Source: an uncultured Acetatifactor sp. (lineage in GTDB: Bacteria > Bacillota > Clostridia > Lachnospirales > Lachnospiraceae). Taken from it: DNA of 64,000 nucleotides. The stretch covers positions 62,001 to 126,000 of the forward strand of contig CAJUAH010000008.1 in assembly GCA_910584375.1 (NCBI GenBank), given 5' to 3'. The notes under the pieces are model-generated. The model searched no databases and was not told the origin of the DNA. It saw only the letters and a list, made by a program, of their open reading frames with translations. Below, piece by piece: positions 48,256 through 57,518 of this stretch (the stretch's first letter is position 1; each line of letters opens with the position of its first letter). The translations under genes were made by a program, and so were the position numbers.

Positions 48256-49399
48256 ACTTCATCTCCTTGGTCTCCGGGTTCCATCCCCGGTTTGCGAACA
48301 CCTGCTTTACCCGGTACTTCTCCATAAATACCAGCGTGGTAAAGCATTCCATCATCTTCATCAGTTCGTCCCTGGAATAGCGGCTGCCATACATGGCATA
48401 GTCCACCAGCTTATCCACCGCCCTGTCTGCGGCGGGAGCATGCAGGGTAGCCGCGCATAGCTGCCCCGTATATGCCGCGTTGAGCAGATACAGCGCCTCG
48501 TCCCCCTTCACCTCGCCGATGATGAAGAAATCCACGTCCATGGTCAGGCCCGCAATGCTGATATTTTTCAGATCGTAGCTGACCTGGCTCTCCCCGCTGC
48601 CCGGCAGCGAGTGCAAAAACATCATATCCGGGTGCCGCTTGGTGGTCAGCTCGTCCGCCTGCTGGGTCACCAGGATCGCCACGTCGTCCGGCAGGGTCTC
48701 CTTCAGGGCGTTCAGCAGCGTGGTCTTGCCGGAGGAATTGCCCCCGCAGATCAGTGTGGATCCGCCGCGGAAACGGCAGATCAGGAGCTGCGCCAGTTCC
48801 CGGCTGAGCATCCCTCTGCCGATCAGTTCTTCCATCTCCGGGAAATCCCGGGGCACCTTGCGGATACACAGATAAGGCTCGCTGTAGGTATTCACAAGGG
48901 GCATGGAAACCGTGAAACGCAGGATAAAATCGGGATGGCTGTCTGCGTCCGTAAAACGCTGAATGGCATTGAGATTGGAGATATTGACCTGATTTTTCGT
49001 GGCGACATAGTCCACAAACTGTCTGTATTCCTTTTCCGACAAAAAGCCGATCCCGGCGTCCATGCGCCGTCCGCTCTTTTTTATCCGGATATTGTCGTGA
49101 CTGACTATACGGATATCCGATACTTCCGGGTCGTCGATCAGCGGCGATATCCGGGAATAGCCGAAGATATACTGCTCAAACAGGGCTGTCAGCCCGTCCG
49201 CCTCCTCCCGGGAAACCCCGTAAGTAAGCCGCGCGTATCCGGCCGCCTCCTCCAAAAAGCTCTCTCTGCTGAGCAGTCCCTTTTTCATCTGGATCAGAGA
49301 GGGCTGTTTTTTGGTGGAATAGTCGTCGATCAGCCTGTCCAGCAGCCCGGACAGATTCGCCGTCGGCCAGGATCCCGCCGCCTGTATTGTCTCTGTCAT
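48140..49399 (-). CDS. cpaF: CpaF/TadA pilus assembly ATPase
   Basis: A 419-residue secretion ATPase. Walker A is GGNSSGKT (residues 219-226), Walker B lies in FFIIGEVKGDEA (291-302), and the His box is CAATLHA (315-321). The N-terminal domain has DPEVSDIRIVSHDNI. It powers pilin polymerisation through TadB and TadC. It is the first gene of the operon; no TadZ/CpaE gene precedes it. The last 38 codons read through the start of tadB, and the residues after YERLYE (TAAGGADGGVYG) look non-native, so a shorter ancestral end may have been lost. Confidence 0.9.
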   Translation of the reverse strand: MTETIQAAGSWPTANLSGLLDRLIDDYSTKKQPSLIQMKKGLLSRESFLEEAAGYARLTYGVSREEADGLTALFEQYIFGYSRISPLIDDPEVSDIRIVSHDNIRIKKSGRRMDAGIGFLSEKEYRQFVDYVATKNQVNISNLNAIQRFTDADSHPDFILRFTVSMPLVNTYSEPYLCIRKVPRDFPEMEELIGRGMLSRELAQLLICRFRGGSTLICGGNSSGKTTLLNALKETLPDDVAILVTQQADELTTKRHPDMMFLHSLPGSGESQVSYDLKNISIAGLTMDVDFFIIGEVKGDEALYLLNAAYTGQLCAATLHAPAADRAVDKLVDYAMYGSRYSRDELMKMMECFTTLVFMEKYRVKQVFANRGWNPETKEMKYERLYEDTAAGGADGGVYGAVLVDPAGQHPAPAVAQGL

Positions 49400-49655
49400 G
49401 TAAAGATATTCTCACCTTTCCTTTCTGTAGATCGCTTGTTCCCCTTTCCGCGCGCTCATAGGGAAACCGGCTATACATCCATGCGTTCGTCAACGCATCC
49501 ATGTACTGATCGCTGCCTCACAAGTTCTCTGTGTCATGGGTAACTTCCGAAACCGGAGATTCACCTGAAAAAAGATATACCGGGGAGAATCAGATATCCG
49601 TCCCCGTCCTATATAGGGTATTTCATAAGTTACTCTCTTTTCGGGGATTTGTCAA
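49400..49655 (-). promoter_or_regulatory. Tad operon promoter and structured leader
   Basis: A candidate promoter is TTGACA (49655-49650), 17 bp, TAACTT (49632-49627). The 220-nt leader then shows three hairpins on the minus strand: CGGGGA/TCCCCG near 49593-49615 followed by GTATATCTTTTTT, which looks like an early terminator; GGTGAATCTCCG/CGGAAGTTACC near 49540-49566; and TACATCC-ATGCGTT / AACGCAT-CCATGTA at 49473-49505. Such a leader suggests attenuation, and a c-di-GMP riboswitch would make sense beside the EAL gene, but the known GEMM consensus is not visible. Confidence 0.45.
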
Positions 49656-49676
49656 TAGAAAAAAGAAAAATTTTAC

Positions 49677-49709
49677 AAAAAACCGCAGTCCCCTGCAGAC
49701 TGCGGTTTT
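49677..49709 (-). terminator. Terminator of the EAL gene
   Basis: AAAACCGCAGTC and GACTGCGGTTTT arms (12 bp) with a 7-nt loop and a T run on the minus strand; 25 bp after the EAL gene stop. It insulates the Tad operon promoter from upstream transcription. Confidence 0.88.
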
Positions 49710-49733
49710 ACATGGCCATATATTTCCCTGCCT

Positions 49734-51107
49734 TCAAAGCAGGGACACGAACTCCTGCCAGGGCATGGGTTTATAGAACAGATACCCCTGGGCCGCTTTG
49801 CAGCCGCATTCCAGCAAAAATTTTTTCTGCTCTTCCGTCTCCACGCCCTCCACGATGATATCGGTCCCCAACTCCTGGAGCATGCGGATGGTATGGCGGA
49901 TCACGACCCGACTCTTTTCATTGGTCTCCAGATCTCTTATAAACGCCTGGTCTACCTTTACCTCGTCCATGGACTGATTTTTCAGCATGTTCATCGTGGA
50001 ATATCCCGTGCCGAAATCGTCCATAGACGCTGTAAATCCCCTGCTCTGCAGGATCTCCAGCTGCCGGTACATCCCCTGTTCGTCCCACAGAAAAGCGCTC
50101 TCCGTCAATTCCAGCGGAACATAGGACGGATCCACCTGATACCGCTGGCTGAGGCGGCACAGAGTATCGCAGAAACTTTTGTCAAAGGCATGTACCCGGG
50201 ATACGTTGACGGACACGGGCACCGGCCTGCGCCCCTGGGACAGCAATTCGCTCTGCATCTTAAATACCTGCTCCCACATATAGACATCCAGGTCGATCAC
50301 AAAGCCGTTTTTCTCCAACACAGGCAAAAAATCTCCCGGAGATATCACGCCGTGCTCCGGATCCACCCACCTGACCAGCGCCTCCCCGCCCACAATCTCT
50401 CCTGTGGCCATATCCACCTTGGGCTGTATGTATAACGCAAACTGACCGTTCTGCAGAGCCGTGACAATATTGTTCTCGATCTGTTTCTCCAGCATCTGCT
50501 GTCTGCGCATCTTCTCGTCAAAAAAGGCGTAACTGGCGTAAAACTTGCCCTTGATCGTGTTGAGAGCCATAGTGGCGCAATCCTTGAGGTAGCTGATGGC
50601 AGGCGGCTCTCCCTGGGAGGTGGCGATGCCGAACGCGGGCAGTACTTTGCAGTCGATGGGAAAATCATCTATCACCTTTTTGATCTGCATTACGATGTCG
50701 ATCAGTTCCTGCTCTTCCTGATAGGTGGTCAGCAGGGCAAATACATCCGCCCTGGCATGGGAAGATATGGTCAGTGGCCGCTCCGTGTCCAGTTTCCTGA
50801 AAACTCCGGCAATGGCAGCCAGCAGCGCGTCCCCCGCGTCCCTCCCGCAAAATTCATTCACGGCCTTGAACTGCGCGATGTCCATGGCGATCAGCGCGTA
50901 CTGCTCCGTGGGATGCTGCCGGATGATCTCTCCGCCCGTATAGAAAAAAGAGCGCAGATTCTGAAGCTGGGTCAGTGGGCTCTTATTCTTCTCCACATTA
51001 TCCTCAGCCATCTTGCGCAGAGAGTACATATACAGCTCCTGTTTTCCGGCCTCCGTATTCTGTTTGGAACGGTCTATCACATCCGTCTGACGATTCTGAT
51101 TTTCCAT
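49734..51107 (-). CDS. EAL c-di-GMP phosphodiesterase with degenerate GGDEF
   Basis: A 457-residue cytosolic protein. The GGDEF-like domain (residues about 50-190) has ARADVFALL where GGDEF should be, so it is not a cyclase. The EAL domain (about 205-455) is intact: GGEALVRW, PLELTESAF, MDDFGTGYSTM and EVKVDQAFI are the metal and catalytic motifs, and EGVETEEQ the loop 6 region. It should hydrolyse c-di-GMP. Directly upstream of the Tad operon, it could lower c-di-GMP that controls pili. AGAAGG lies 6 nt before the ATG. Confidence 0.9.
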   Translation of the reverse strand: MENQNRQTDVIDRSKQNTEAGKQELYMYSLRKMAEDNVEKNKSPLTQLQNLRSFFYTGGEIIRQHPTEQYALIAMDIAQFKAVNEFCGRDAGDALLAAIAGVFRKLDTERPLTISSHARADVFALLTTYQEEQELIDIVMQIKKVIDDFPIDCKVLPAFGIATSQGEPPAISYLKDCATMALNTIKGKFYASYAFFDEKMRRQQMLEKQIENNIVTALQNGQFALYIQPKVDMATGEIVGGEALVRWVDPEHGVISPGDFLPVLEKNGFVIDLDVYMWEQVFKMQSELLSQGRRPVPVSVNVSRVHAFDKSFCDTLCRLSQRYQVDPSYVPLELTESAFLWDEQGMYRQLEILQSRGFTASMDDFGTGYSTMNMLKNQSMDEVKVDQAFIRDLETNEKSRVVIRHTIRMLQELGTDIIVEGVETEEQKKFLLECGCKAAQGYLFYKPMPWQEFVSLL

Positions 51108-51269
51108 AATTGCCTTCTCAAAATATAAAATATACTTTTTTCTTCAAATTATCTGACACATATTGCTCTTACAAGCATTATAACTTACTTTTTAGAGAAA
51201 ATCCATGTCTTTTTATGGTTTTTTTATCTGTATTCGCACAATTTTTACAAAAAAATACAGTATAAACAG

Positions 51270-51298
51270 TTGTTTTTTTCAGTAGGACACGCTATACT
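51270..51298 (+). promoter_or_regulatory. Promoter of the 36-residue membrane peptide gene
   Basis: TTGTTT (51270-51275), 17 bp, TATACT (51293-51298). Leader of about 60 nt. The remaining AT-rich gap 51108-51269 holds only the leader of the EAL gene. Confidence 0.5.
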
Positions 51299-51365
51299 GA
51301 TAGAAACAGACTGCCTTCGGACCGACAGGCCAGTCTGGGAACTCTATATGCAGGAGGAAACAGAT

Positions 51366-51476
51366 ATGTTCATATTGTTGGCAGGCGGGCTACTGATCAT
51401 CATTATAGCCGTCATCGTTGCCGTAGTGTCTTCCGTGGTCTCCGCTGTGGCGGCAGAGACCGATACGCCAGAGTAA
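51366..51476 (+). CDS. Small single-helix membrane protein, 36 residues
   Basis: ATG 51366 is preceded by AGGAGG with 8 nt spacing. The product starts MFILLAGGLLIIIIAVIVAV, a single membrane helix, and ends with the acidic tail ETDTPE. It has its own promoter and a strong terminator right after the stop codon, which argues for a real gene. No family recognised. Small membrane peptides of this kind may be regulators of membrane enzymes or short toxins; nothing here decides it. Confidence 0.7.
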   Translation: MFILLAGGLLIIIIAVIVAVVSSVVSAVAAETDTPE

Positions 51477-51505
51477 AAGGGCAGATTTAACAATCTGCCC
51501 TTTTT
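51475..51505. terminator. Bidirectional terminator
   Basis: AAAAGGGCAGATT-taac-AATCTGCCCTTTTT: 13-bp stem with A and T tails, starting within the stop codon of the small membrane gene and ending 3 bp before the stop of the serine hydrolase on the other strand. Confidence 0.9.
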
Positions 51506-51508
51506 GAT

Positions 51509-52702
51509 TCAGTCCTCCATCCGTTCCAGCGCTCCATAGGTGATATTGCGCAGCCTGCGCAATGCGGAGGTACTGCTGTATCCGCATCTCTGGATAAAGT
51601 ACAGCATGATCATATCATTCTCCGGATCGATAGTCATATAATTGCCAGTCCAGCCGTCCCAGCCGTATTCACCCAGGCTCCCAATCGTACCCGCGGCCCC
51701 CTGGTCCGTCAGCACCCGCATCAGGCAGCCATAGCCGCAGCCCAGATTGCTGTCCCACTGAAGGGCCGCTTTCTGCCCGGCGGAGAGCCTGTCCTGCCGC
51801 ATAAATCTCACGGTCTTTTCACCCAGGAGCCTGACGCCGTCATAAACGCCGCCCTGTAACAGCATCCGCGCAAAATGGCTGTAGTCCTCCATCGTGGATA
51901 CCAGGCCCGCGCCGCCGGACTCAAAGGATACATCCTCCCCATAGTACTCGCCCAGATTGCAGTCCGTGTATATCTCCAGCCCGATCTTTTCCCCGTTCCA
52001 GATATAATTCTGGGCAAACCGCTCCCGCTTATCCCGCGGCACACAGAAACCTGTATCCGTCATACGCAGCGGCTCGAATATCTCTTCCCGCAGGAAATCC
52101 CCATATCGTTTTCCTGTCGCCACCTCGACCACCGCTCCCAGCACATCCGCAGACAGGCCGTACATCCAGCGCTCTCCCGGTTGAAATGCCAGCGGCACCG
52201 CCGCGATACGGTCGATCCACTCCCTGGTGGTCAGCCGCTGTCCCCCGGCCTGCGCCTGTTTCAGTTCACGGAACAGCTCGTCCATCAGTACACCGGAAGG
52301 ACTGCAGCCCTCCCAGTTTTCCGGATAGGGAATGCCGGAAGTCATATTCAACAGATCATAGATCGTGGTCGCCCGCTCCACAGGCACAGGCTCCCCCTGG
52401 GGATTCCATACGGTCTGTTCCCCAAAAGCCGGTAGATAGCTGCCCACGGTATCCCGCAGATCCAGTTCCCCCCGCTCCACCAGCAGCATAACGGCGGCGG
52501 CGGTGATGGGCTTTGTCATGGAAAAAAGCCGAAAGATCGTATCCCGCTCTATGGGGGTCTTTTTCTCCCTGTCCCCGTAACCGCAGACGCTGAAATACCG
52601 CTCTTTCCCTCCCTGTATCAGCAGGTAGCCCGCGCCGGCGATCTGCCCGGCCTCCACCTCCTGCCGCATAATCCTGTCTATGGCCTGTCGATAATCGTAC
52701 AT
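51509..52702 (-). CDS. Serine hydrolase, beta-lactamase class C/EstB-like
   Basis: A 397-residue cytosolic protein (no signal peptide). S61-M-T-K64 in RLFSMTKPI is the active serine and lysine; the second motif tyrosine is in MYGLSADVL; the third motif is probably within the C-terminal LGEYGWDGWTG region in place of KTG/HxG. This is the beta-lactamase/esterase superfamily (EstB, D-aminopeptidase). The lack of a signal peptide points to an esterase or peptidase rather than drug resistance. AAGGAGAG upstream of ATG. Confidence 0.85.
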   Translation of the reverse strand: MYDYRQAIDRIMRQEVEAGQIAGAGYLLIQGGKERYFSVCGYGDREKKTPIERDTIFRLFSMTKPITAAAVMLLVERGELDLRDTVGSYLPAFGEQTVWNPQGEPVPVERATTIYDLLNMTSGIPYPENWEGCSPSGVLMDELFRELKQAQAGGQRLTTREWIDRIAAVPLAFQPGERWMYGLSADVLGAVVEVATGKRYGDFLREEIFEPLRMTDTGFCVPRDKRERFAQNYIWNGEKIGLEIYTDCNLGEYYGEDVSFESGGAGLVSTMEDYSHFARMLLQGGVYDGVRLLGEKTVRFMRQDRLSAGQKAALQWDSNLGCGYGCLMRVLTDQGAAGTIGSLGEYGWDGWTGNYMTIDPENDMIMLYFIQRCGYSSTSALRRLRNITYGALERMED

Positions 52703-52714
52703 GTTCTCTCTCCT

Positions 52715-54205
52715 TTACAAAATATGATCTTTGCCCTGTTTTTTCTTCCGCTTGTCCGCGTACATCCTCTGGTCGGCCACGCCCATAAAGTCGCTGTCGC
52801 TGACTTCGCAGGCTCCGATGGCATAGCGGACGGGCACGCTGCTGGAGCGGTTATAGACCTGGCAGCACTCTTCCAGCCTGCGGACAAACTGTCCGGCGTC
52901 TCCCTCATACAGAACCGCAAACTCGTCTCCCCCCTGACGGTATACTCTGCCCGCGCCGCCGGCAGTTTCCACCAGCAGGGCTGCAAAATTCTGCAGCAGC
53001 TCGTCTCCGGCGGAATGCCCGATGGTATCGTTCACGATCTTGAGATCGTTCAGATCGGCGATGAGATAGCAGCCGCCGCTGCCTGTGTCCAGAGCGGCGA
53101 TATCCCTTTCAAAGGCATTGCGGTTGTATATATGCGTCAGGTAGTCGATATAGGCAAAACGGCTGCCAATCTCCGTGCAGAAAGCTATGATATTGCGCAT
53201 ACAGTCATGCTTTGTGGCCGTTTCCTCCTCGGACAGAACCTTTGTCTCGATCGTGATATTGTCTGTTCCGTACTTTTCCTCCACAGCGCTTTTGGTCTCT
53301 TCCAGGATCGCCCCGGTCTTGCCCTCCGAACCGGCGATAAACACCACACCGTTCTCGCAGATACGGTATCCCTGCTGCCGGTTTGATCTGAGTTTTCTGT
53401 GTATGTCCCGCAGGATCGACATGTCCTGTTTCCAGTCAAAATTGTTCTCCGTCTTGCCGAAACACAGCACCGCCATCTCCACTTTCTGCTCATTCAGGTA
53501 TATTTCCTCCAGCACCGTCTCCAGAGAGTATTGGTTGAACAGGGAAGTCTTTTCGTCCATATATTTTTCCGTATTCTCATTGCTCAGAATCAGGCCCAGC
53601 ATGATCAGCGTGGACGCCACAATCACGATCAGCGTCTCCGGCAGCAGCATCTGTACCACAGCCACCACCGCATAGATCGGAACCGCCAGAATAATAGCCG
53701 CCCTTTTGTCCCCGTCCAGACGCTCCCAATAGCGCAGGCAATAATAGAGGATCCACAGCAGATAGATCACCAGACTCGCGTACAGGGCGTAGGCCTTGGG
53801 CCCCAGCGAATAGTCCGTAGTCTCCCCATGGATATAGGTGATGGGCAGCGTCAGTATCCCTACGGTGGAAAAAATAAAGGGCAGCCTCTGGCACATCTTT
53901 ACCCCTTTGGAGAATCTTCGGTCTGTCTCCAGATAACTTCGCAGGTATAAAAACAACAGGTAGACAAATCCCAGTATGGACAGCAGGTAAACGATATGCG
54001 CGGCCAGATTCAGCGCCTCGGGAACCGTATCCCTGTGATTGACCGTATAGATCGTGATCAGATCAAACACCGTGTTGAGCAGCGCCACCAGCGTGAGCAC
54101 CTGAAATATCCTGGTGGATCTGATGGGAATATGGGGTTTCCGGTAATAAAAGCCGATCATATACAGGATCATCAATACACATACCACGGATGTTTTTATC
54201 AGCAT
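52715..54205 (-). CDS. Membrane diguanylate cyclase, dual GGDEF
   Basis: A 496-residue protein. About seven membrane helices fill residues 1-215, probably a sensor. A first, degenerate GGDEF-like domain follows (about 220-350, with ENGVVFIAGSE at the place of the motif). The second GGDEF domain (about 355-490) is complete, with DYLTHIYNRNAFERD, IADLNDLKIVND and RQGGDEFAVL; no RxxD inhibitory site is seen upstream of it. It makes c-di-GMP in response to an unknown membrane signal. It ends 12 bp before the serine hydrolase start. Confidence 0.88.
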   Translation of the reverse strand: MLIKTSVVCVLMILYMIGFYYRKPHIPIRSTRIFQVLTLVALLNTVFDLITIYTVNHRDTVPEALNLAAHIVYLLSILGFVYLLFLYLRSYLETDRRFSKGVKMCQRLPFIFSTVGILTLPITYIHGETTDYSLGPKAYALYASLVIYLLWILYYCLRYWERLDGDKRAAIILAVPIYAVVAVVQMLLPETLIVIVASTLIMLGLILSNENTEKYMDEKTSLFNQYSLETVLEEIYLNEQKVEMAVLCFGKTENNFDWKQDMSILRDIHRKLRSNRQQGYRICENGVVFIAGSEGKTGAILEETKSAVEEKYGTDNITIETKVLSEEETATKHDCMRNIIAFCTEIGSRFAYIDYLTHIYNRNAFERDIAALDTGSGGCYLIADLNDLKIVNDTIGHSAGDELLQNFAALLVETAGGAGRVYRQGGDEFAVLYEGDAGQFVRRLEECCQVYNRSSSVPVRYAIGACEVSDSDFMGVADQRMYADKRKKKQGKDHIL

Positions 54206-54277
54206 GGGAGGACGTACCTTCCTTTCCTTTTTATGGGAGATTCGGCATATTACGGGCCTGGATCCGCGAGCCGCAAA

Positions 54278-55621
54278 CTATGTACCGCTCTTCATTGCGT
54301 AGAGTTTCTTTTTCACATGGAAGTAGGCAGGGATCAGGAAGGCGTCTGCCATGATCCAGGCGATGGGGCTGCCCAGGCAGGAGCCCAGGAATCCAAAGGC
54401 CGGCACCAGCACAAAACCGGCCAACGCTCTGGCCGCCATCTCAAATACCCCCGCCAGAATGGCAAAAAACGGGAATCCCACGCCCTGTATCATAAAACGT
54501 ATGATATTGACCAGCGCCAACGGGAAATAAAAGACCGTGGCCAGCGTCAAAAACAGTTTCACATTGTCTATGATCGCCGTCTCGGAGGCATCCAGAAACA
54601 GTCTCGCCAGCGGTCTTCCGAACAGGAGACTGACGCCCAGAGCGATCACGGAATAACCGGCTCCCAGTAAAATACAGGACCGCAGGCCCTGCCCGATACG
54701 ATCCAGCTTGCCTGCTCCCACGTTTTGCCCGCCATAGGTGGCCATGGTGGAACCCATGGCGTCAAAGGGGCAGGCCAGAAAACCGCTGATCTTACCGGCC
54801 GCTGTCACCGCGGCCACCGCGTCGGAGCCCAGCGTGTTGGTGGCGCTCTGCAGGATCACGCTGCCGATGGCGGTGATGGAATATTGCAGGCCCATGGGCA
54901 CTCCCATGCCGCAGAGCGTACCGATCAAATGTCTGTCCGGTTTCCATTCCTCCCCGCGAATCCGCAGCATCTCAAATTTTTTAATAATAAATATGAGGCA
55001 GCATACGCCCGATATCCCCTGGGAGATCACGGTGGCCCAGGCGGCGCCCTGCACGCCCCAGCGCAGATTGACGATAAAAAACAGATCCAGCCCTATATTG
55101 ATAAAGGAGGACATGACCAGAAAGATCACCGGCGTTTTGCTGTCTCCCAGGGCACGGATCACTCCGGCGGTCATATTGTATAAAAAAGTCACGGGGATTC
55201 CCAGAAAGATCACCCATATGTAGGAATATGCCGCGTCCAGAATATCGTTCGGCGTTTTCATGGCAACCAGAATGGGGCGGCACAGCAGCGTGGTCAGTAC
55301 AGTCATAACTGCAGCAAACGCCACGGACAGCCAGATGCAGTTGGCCGCCACCCGGCGCACACCCGCCGGGTCTCCCGCTCCAAACTTATGGGAGACCGGG
55401 ATGGAAAAGCCGCTGCATATTCCCATACAGAAACCGATGATCAGAAAGTTGACGGAACCGGTGGCTCCCACTGCCGCCAGATTGTCCGTTCCCAAAAAGC
55501 GTCCCACGATCACCGTGTCCACCAGATTATAGAACTGCTGAAACAAAAAACCGAGCAGGAGCGGGATAGAAAATCCCAGTATCAATTTCATGGGCGAACC
55601 CTTGGTCATATCCTTAACCAT
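54278..55621 (-). CDS. MATE-family efflux transporter
   Basis: A 447-residue membrane protein with 12 helices. LILGFSIPLLLGFLFQQFYNLVDTVIVGRFL and the internal LQSATNTLGSDAVAAVTAAGKI repeat are MATE marks (only the first twenty residues should be read as motif: LILGFSIPLLLGFLFQQFYN). ATG 55621 has GGAGGTG 7 nt upstream. It is a different subgroup from the MATE at 38521 and follows the AAA/PD-(D/E)XK gene by 29 bp on the same strand. Substrate unknown. Confidence 0.9.
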   Translation of the reverse strand: MVKDMTKGSPMKLILGFSIPLLLGFLFQQFYNLVDTVIVGRFLGTDNLAAVGATGSVNFLIIGFCMGICSGFSIPVSHKFGAGDPAGVRRVAANCIWLSVAFAAVMTVLTTLLCRPILVAMKTPNDILDAAYSYIWVIFLGIPVTFLYNMTAGVIRALGDSKTPVIFLVMSSFINIGLDLFFIVNLRWGVQGAAWATVISQGISGVCCLIFIIKKFEMLRIRGEEWKPDRHLIGTLCGMGVPMGLQYSITAIGSVILQSATNTLGSDAVAAVTAAGKISGFLACPFDAMGSTMATYGGQNVGAGKLDRIGQGLRSCILLGAGYSVIALGVSLLFGRPLARLFLDASETAIIDNVKLFLTLATVFYFPLALVNIIRFMIQGVGFPFFAILAGVFEMAARALAGFVLVPAFGFLGSCLGSPIAWIMADAFLIPAYFHVKKKLYAMKSGT

Positions 55622-55650
55622 GACCTGCCACCTCCGCATACCATTGCTTT

Positions 55651-57339
55651 TTATACTCCGACAGTGCCGATCAGCACTTCTTTCCCGCAAAAGGCAAACC
55701 CGTACTTCCGTATGCGGTCTTCCGGCACCCCCCGGGATACCAGCGCCGCCTGATAGTCCTTGTCCTCTATCTGCCGCAGCGCCTCGGATACCGTGTCGGA
55801 CAACTCTTTTTCCCCTTCGCTCCGCACCTTGAATTCCAGGATCACCGCATCGTCCTGCGCCGTATTCCTGGGCTCCAGCATTACGTCGTACCTGCCGAAA
55901 CCGCTCTCGCGGTTGGACGTAACTATATATCGGTCAGAAAGCTCCGTCATCAGTCCAAGCACAAACCCGTGGTAAAATCGCTCCGGCTCACTGTACGGAT
56001 TCCTGCCCGTGTCAAAATAGCTGAACATTTCCCTCGTCACCCGGTTCATATAGGTGTTCATCGCCGCCACGTCTCCCAGCAGCAGGGCTTTGATAAAATC
56101 ATTGTAATAGTCATTCTGGGCAAACCAGTCCCGCACCATGTTTTCAAACATGATGAGAACCTCTTTGTTGGTCAGTACCAGCCTGTAATAGGTACGCCCT
56201 GTCCTCTCCACAAAAGTGGTATCCAGCACCCGCAGATAGCCGCTGGCCAGCAGCAGACTCCATATGGCGTTCTTTTTAGTGGATAGCTGGTTATAGACAA
56301 TCTGCTCGTCTATCTCCATCTCCAGTTCCCCTCCGGCCAGCAGTTCCTCAAAGGTCACCTTCAGATCAGCGCTTCCTTCCCGCAGCAGCTTGCTGACCAG
56401 CCTGTTAGAACTGGTATTGGCCCAGTAAGCTCCCACTCTCTTCTCATCCAAAAAGCAAAGAATAGACCAGGGATTATATATGTCCTTTTTACTGCCAAAG
56501 GTAAAACCATCATACCAATCCTTGACTTGCGCTTTCTGATCCGACAAACCATACTCCTCCAGCGCTGCAAATACTTCTCTTTCCGTAAAGCCAAAACAGT
56601 CCGAATAACTTTCCGAAGTTGTCGTCACTACTTTTAGATTGTTCAGATCAGAGAACATGGACTCTCTGCTCACCCGGGTGATGCCTGTCATGAGCGCGCG
56701 CTCCATATAAGGATTGGTCTTGAACGTGGCGTTGAACAATCCCCTGGTAAATGTGACCAGTTCTTCCCAATATCCGCTCACATAGGCCTCCTGCATGGGC
56801 GTGTCATATTCGTCCAGCAGGATGATCGCCCTTTTTCCGTAATGCCGCGTCAAAAGACAGGACAAGGCATTCAGGGACTCCTCCGCCACATGATCCTCCA
56901 TATCGGCGGAGACCGCCCGATACAGCTCTTTCTCCTTGGGCGTCAGCTTTTCACTGTCTTCCAGATACTCAAACTGCCTGTACAGATCGGCGATGATCCG
57001 ACAGATTTTTTTGCGGGCCGCCAGATAGGAAACCTCCTTTACCTTGGCGAAACTGAGCGCGATCACCGGGTACGTCCCCTGCAACCGACGGTATTTCTCC
57101 TCCTGCCAGACGCGCAGACCCTCGAACAGATCGCCCCGCCCGGCGTACTCTATCGAGAAAAACTGCTCCAGCATGCTCATATTCAGCGTCTTGCCAAAAC
57201 GCCTGGGGCGGGTGATCAGCGTCACATCATCTTCCGCCTCCCACCACTGCCGTATCAGATCTGTCTTGTCGATATAAAAATTATTATTTATCCTGATCTT
57301 TTCAAAATCCTGTCGCCCTATGCTTATGGTTCTGGCCAT
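55651..57339 (-). CDS. AAA-ATPase_like / PD-(D/E)XK nuclease family protein, copy 2
   Basis: A 562-residue paralogue of the gene at 10646. MARTISIGRQDFEKIRINN opens it, then TRPRRFGKT (Walker A variant), IILLDEYDTP (Walker B) and the nuclease core GFGRYDVMLEP with VILEFKV. GGGAGG precedes ATG 57339. Compared with copy 1 it lacks the insert before ERFYHGF and differs in the segment after GYLRV. Family function unknown; high similarity among the three copies makes them targets for recombination. Confidence 0.9.
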   Translation of the reverse strand: MARTISIGRQDFEKIRINNNFYIDKTDLIRQWWEAEDDVTLITRPRRFGKTLNMSMLEQFFSIEYAGRGDLFEGLRVWQEEKYRRLQGTYPVIALSFAKVKEVSYLAARKKICRIIADLYRQFEYLEDSEKLTPKEKELYRAVSADMEDHVAEESLNALSCLLTRHYGKRAIILLDEYDTPMQEAYVSGYWEELVTFTRGLFNATFKTNPYMERALMTGITRVSRESMFSDLNNLKVVTTTSESYSDCFGFTEREVFAALEEYGLSDQKAQVKDWYDGFTFGSKKDIYNPWSILCFLDEKRVGAYWANTSSNRLVSKLLREGSADLKVTFEELLAGGELEMEIDEQIVYNQLSTKKNAIWSLLLASGYLRVLDTTFVERTGRTYYRLVLTNKEVLIMFENMVRDWFAQNDYYNDFIKALLLGDVAAMNTYMNRVTREMFSYFDTGRNPYSEPERFYHGFVLGLMTELSDRYIVTSNRESGFGRYDVMLEPRNTAQDDAVILEFKVRSEGEKELSDTVSEALRQIEDKDYQAALVSRGVPEDRIRKYGFAFCGKEVLIGTVGV

Positions 57340-57518
57340 GATCCGCCTCCCGTTCTGCCCCTGCCCCAATATGACTTTCCCTATGGCTATACTATATCTT
57401 TTTTCTTTTCTTTTATCAATATATTTTTTCGGATAAAAAGAACGCCGACAAAAAGGGCGGAAACTTTCGTCCCCACCCTTCATTGTGTCATTATAAAGTT
57501 TCGCTCTTTAACCGCTCC

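Noticed and set aside
49470..49650. Known c-di-GMP-I (GEMM) riboswitch in the Tad leader
   Set aside because: The conserved GEMM blocks, such as the GCAAAGC-type segment after the second stem, could not be found.
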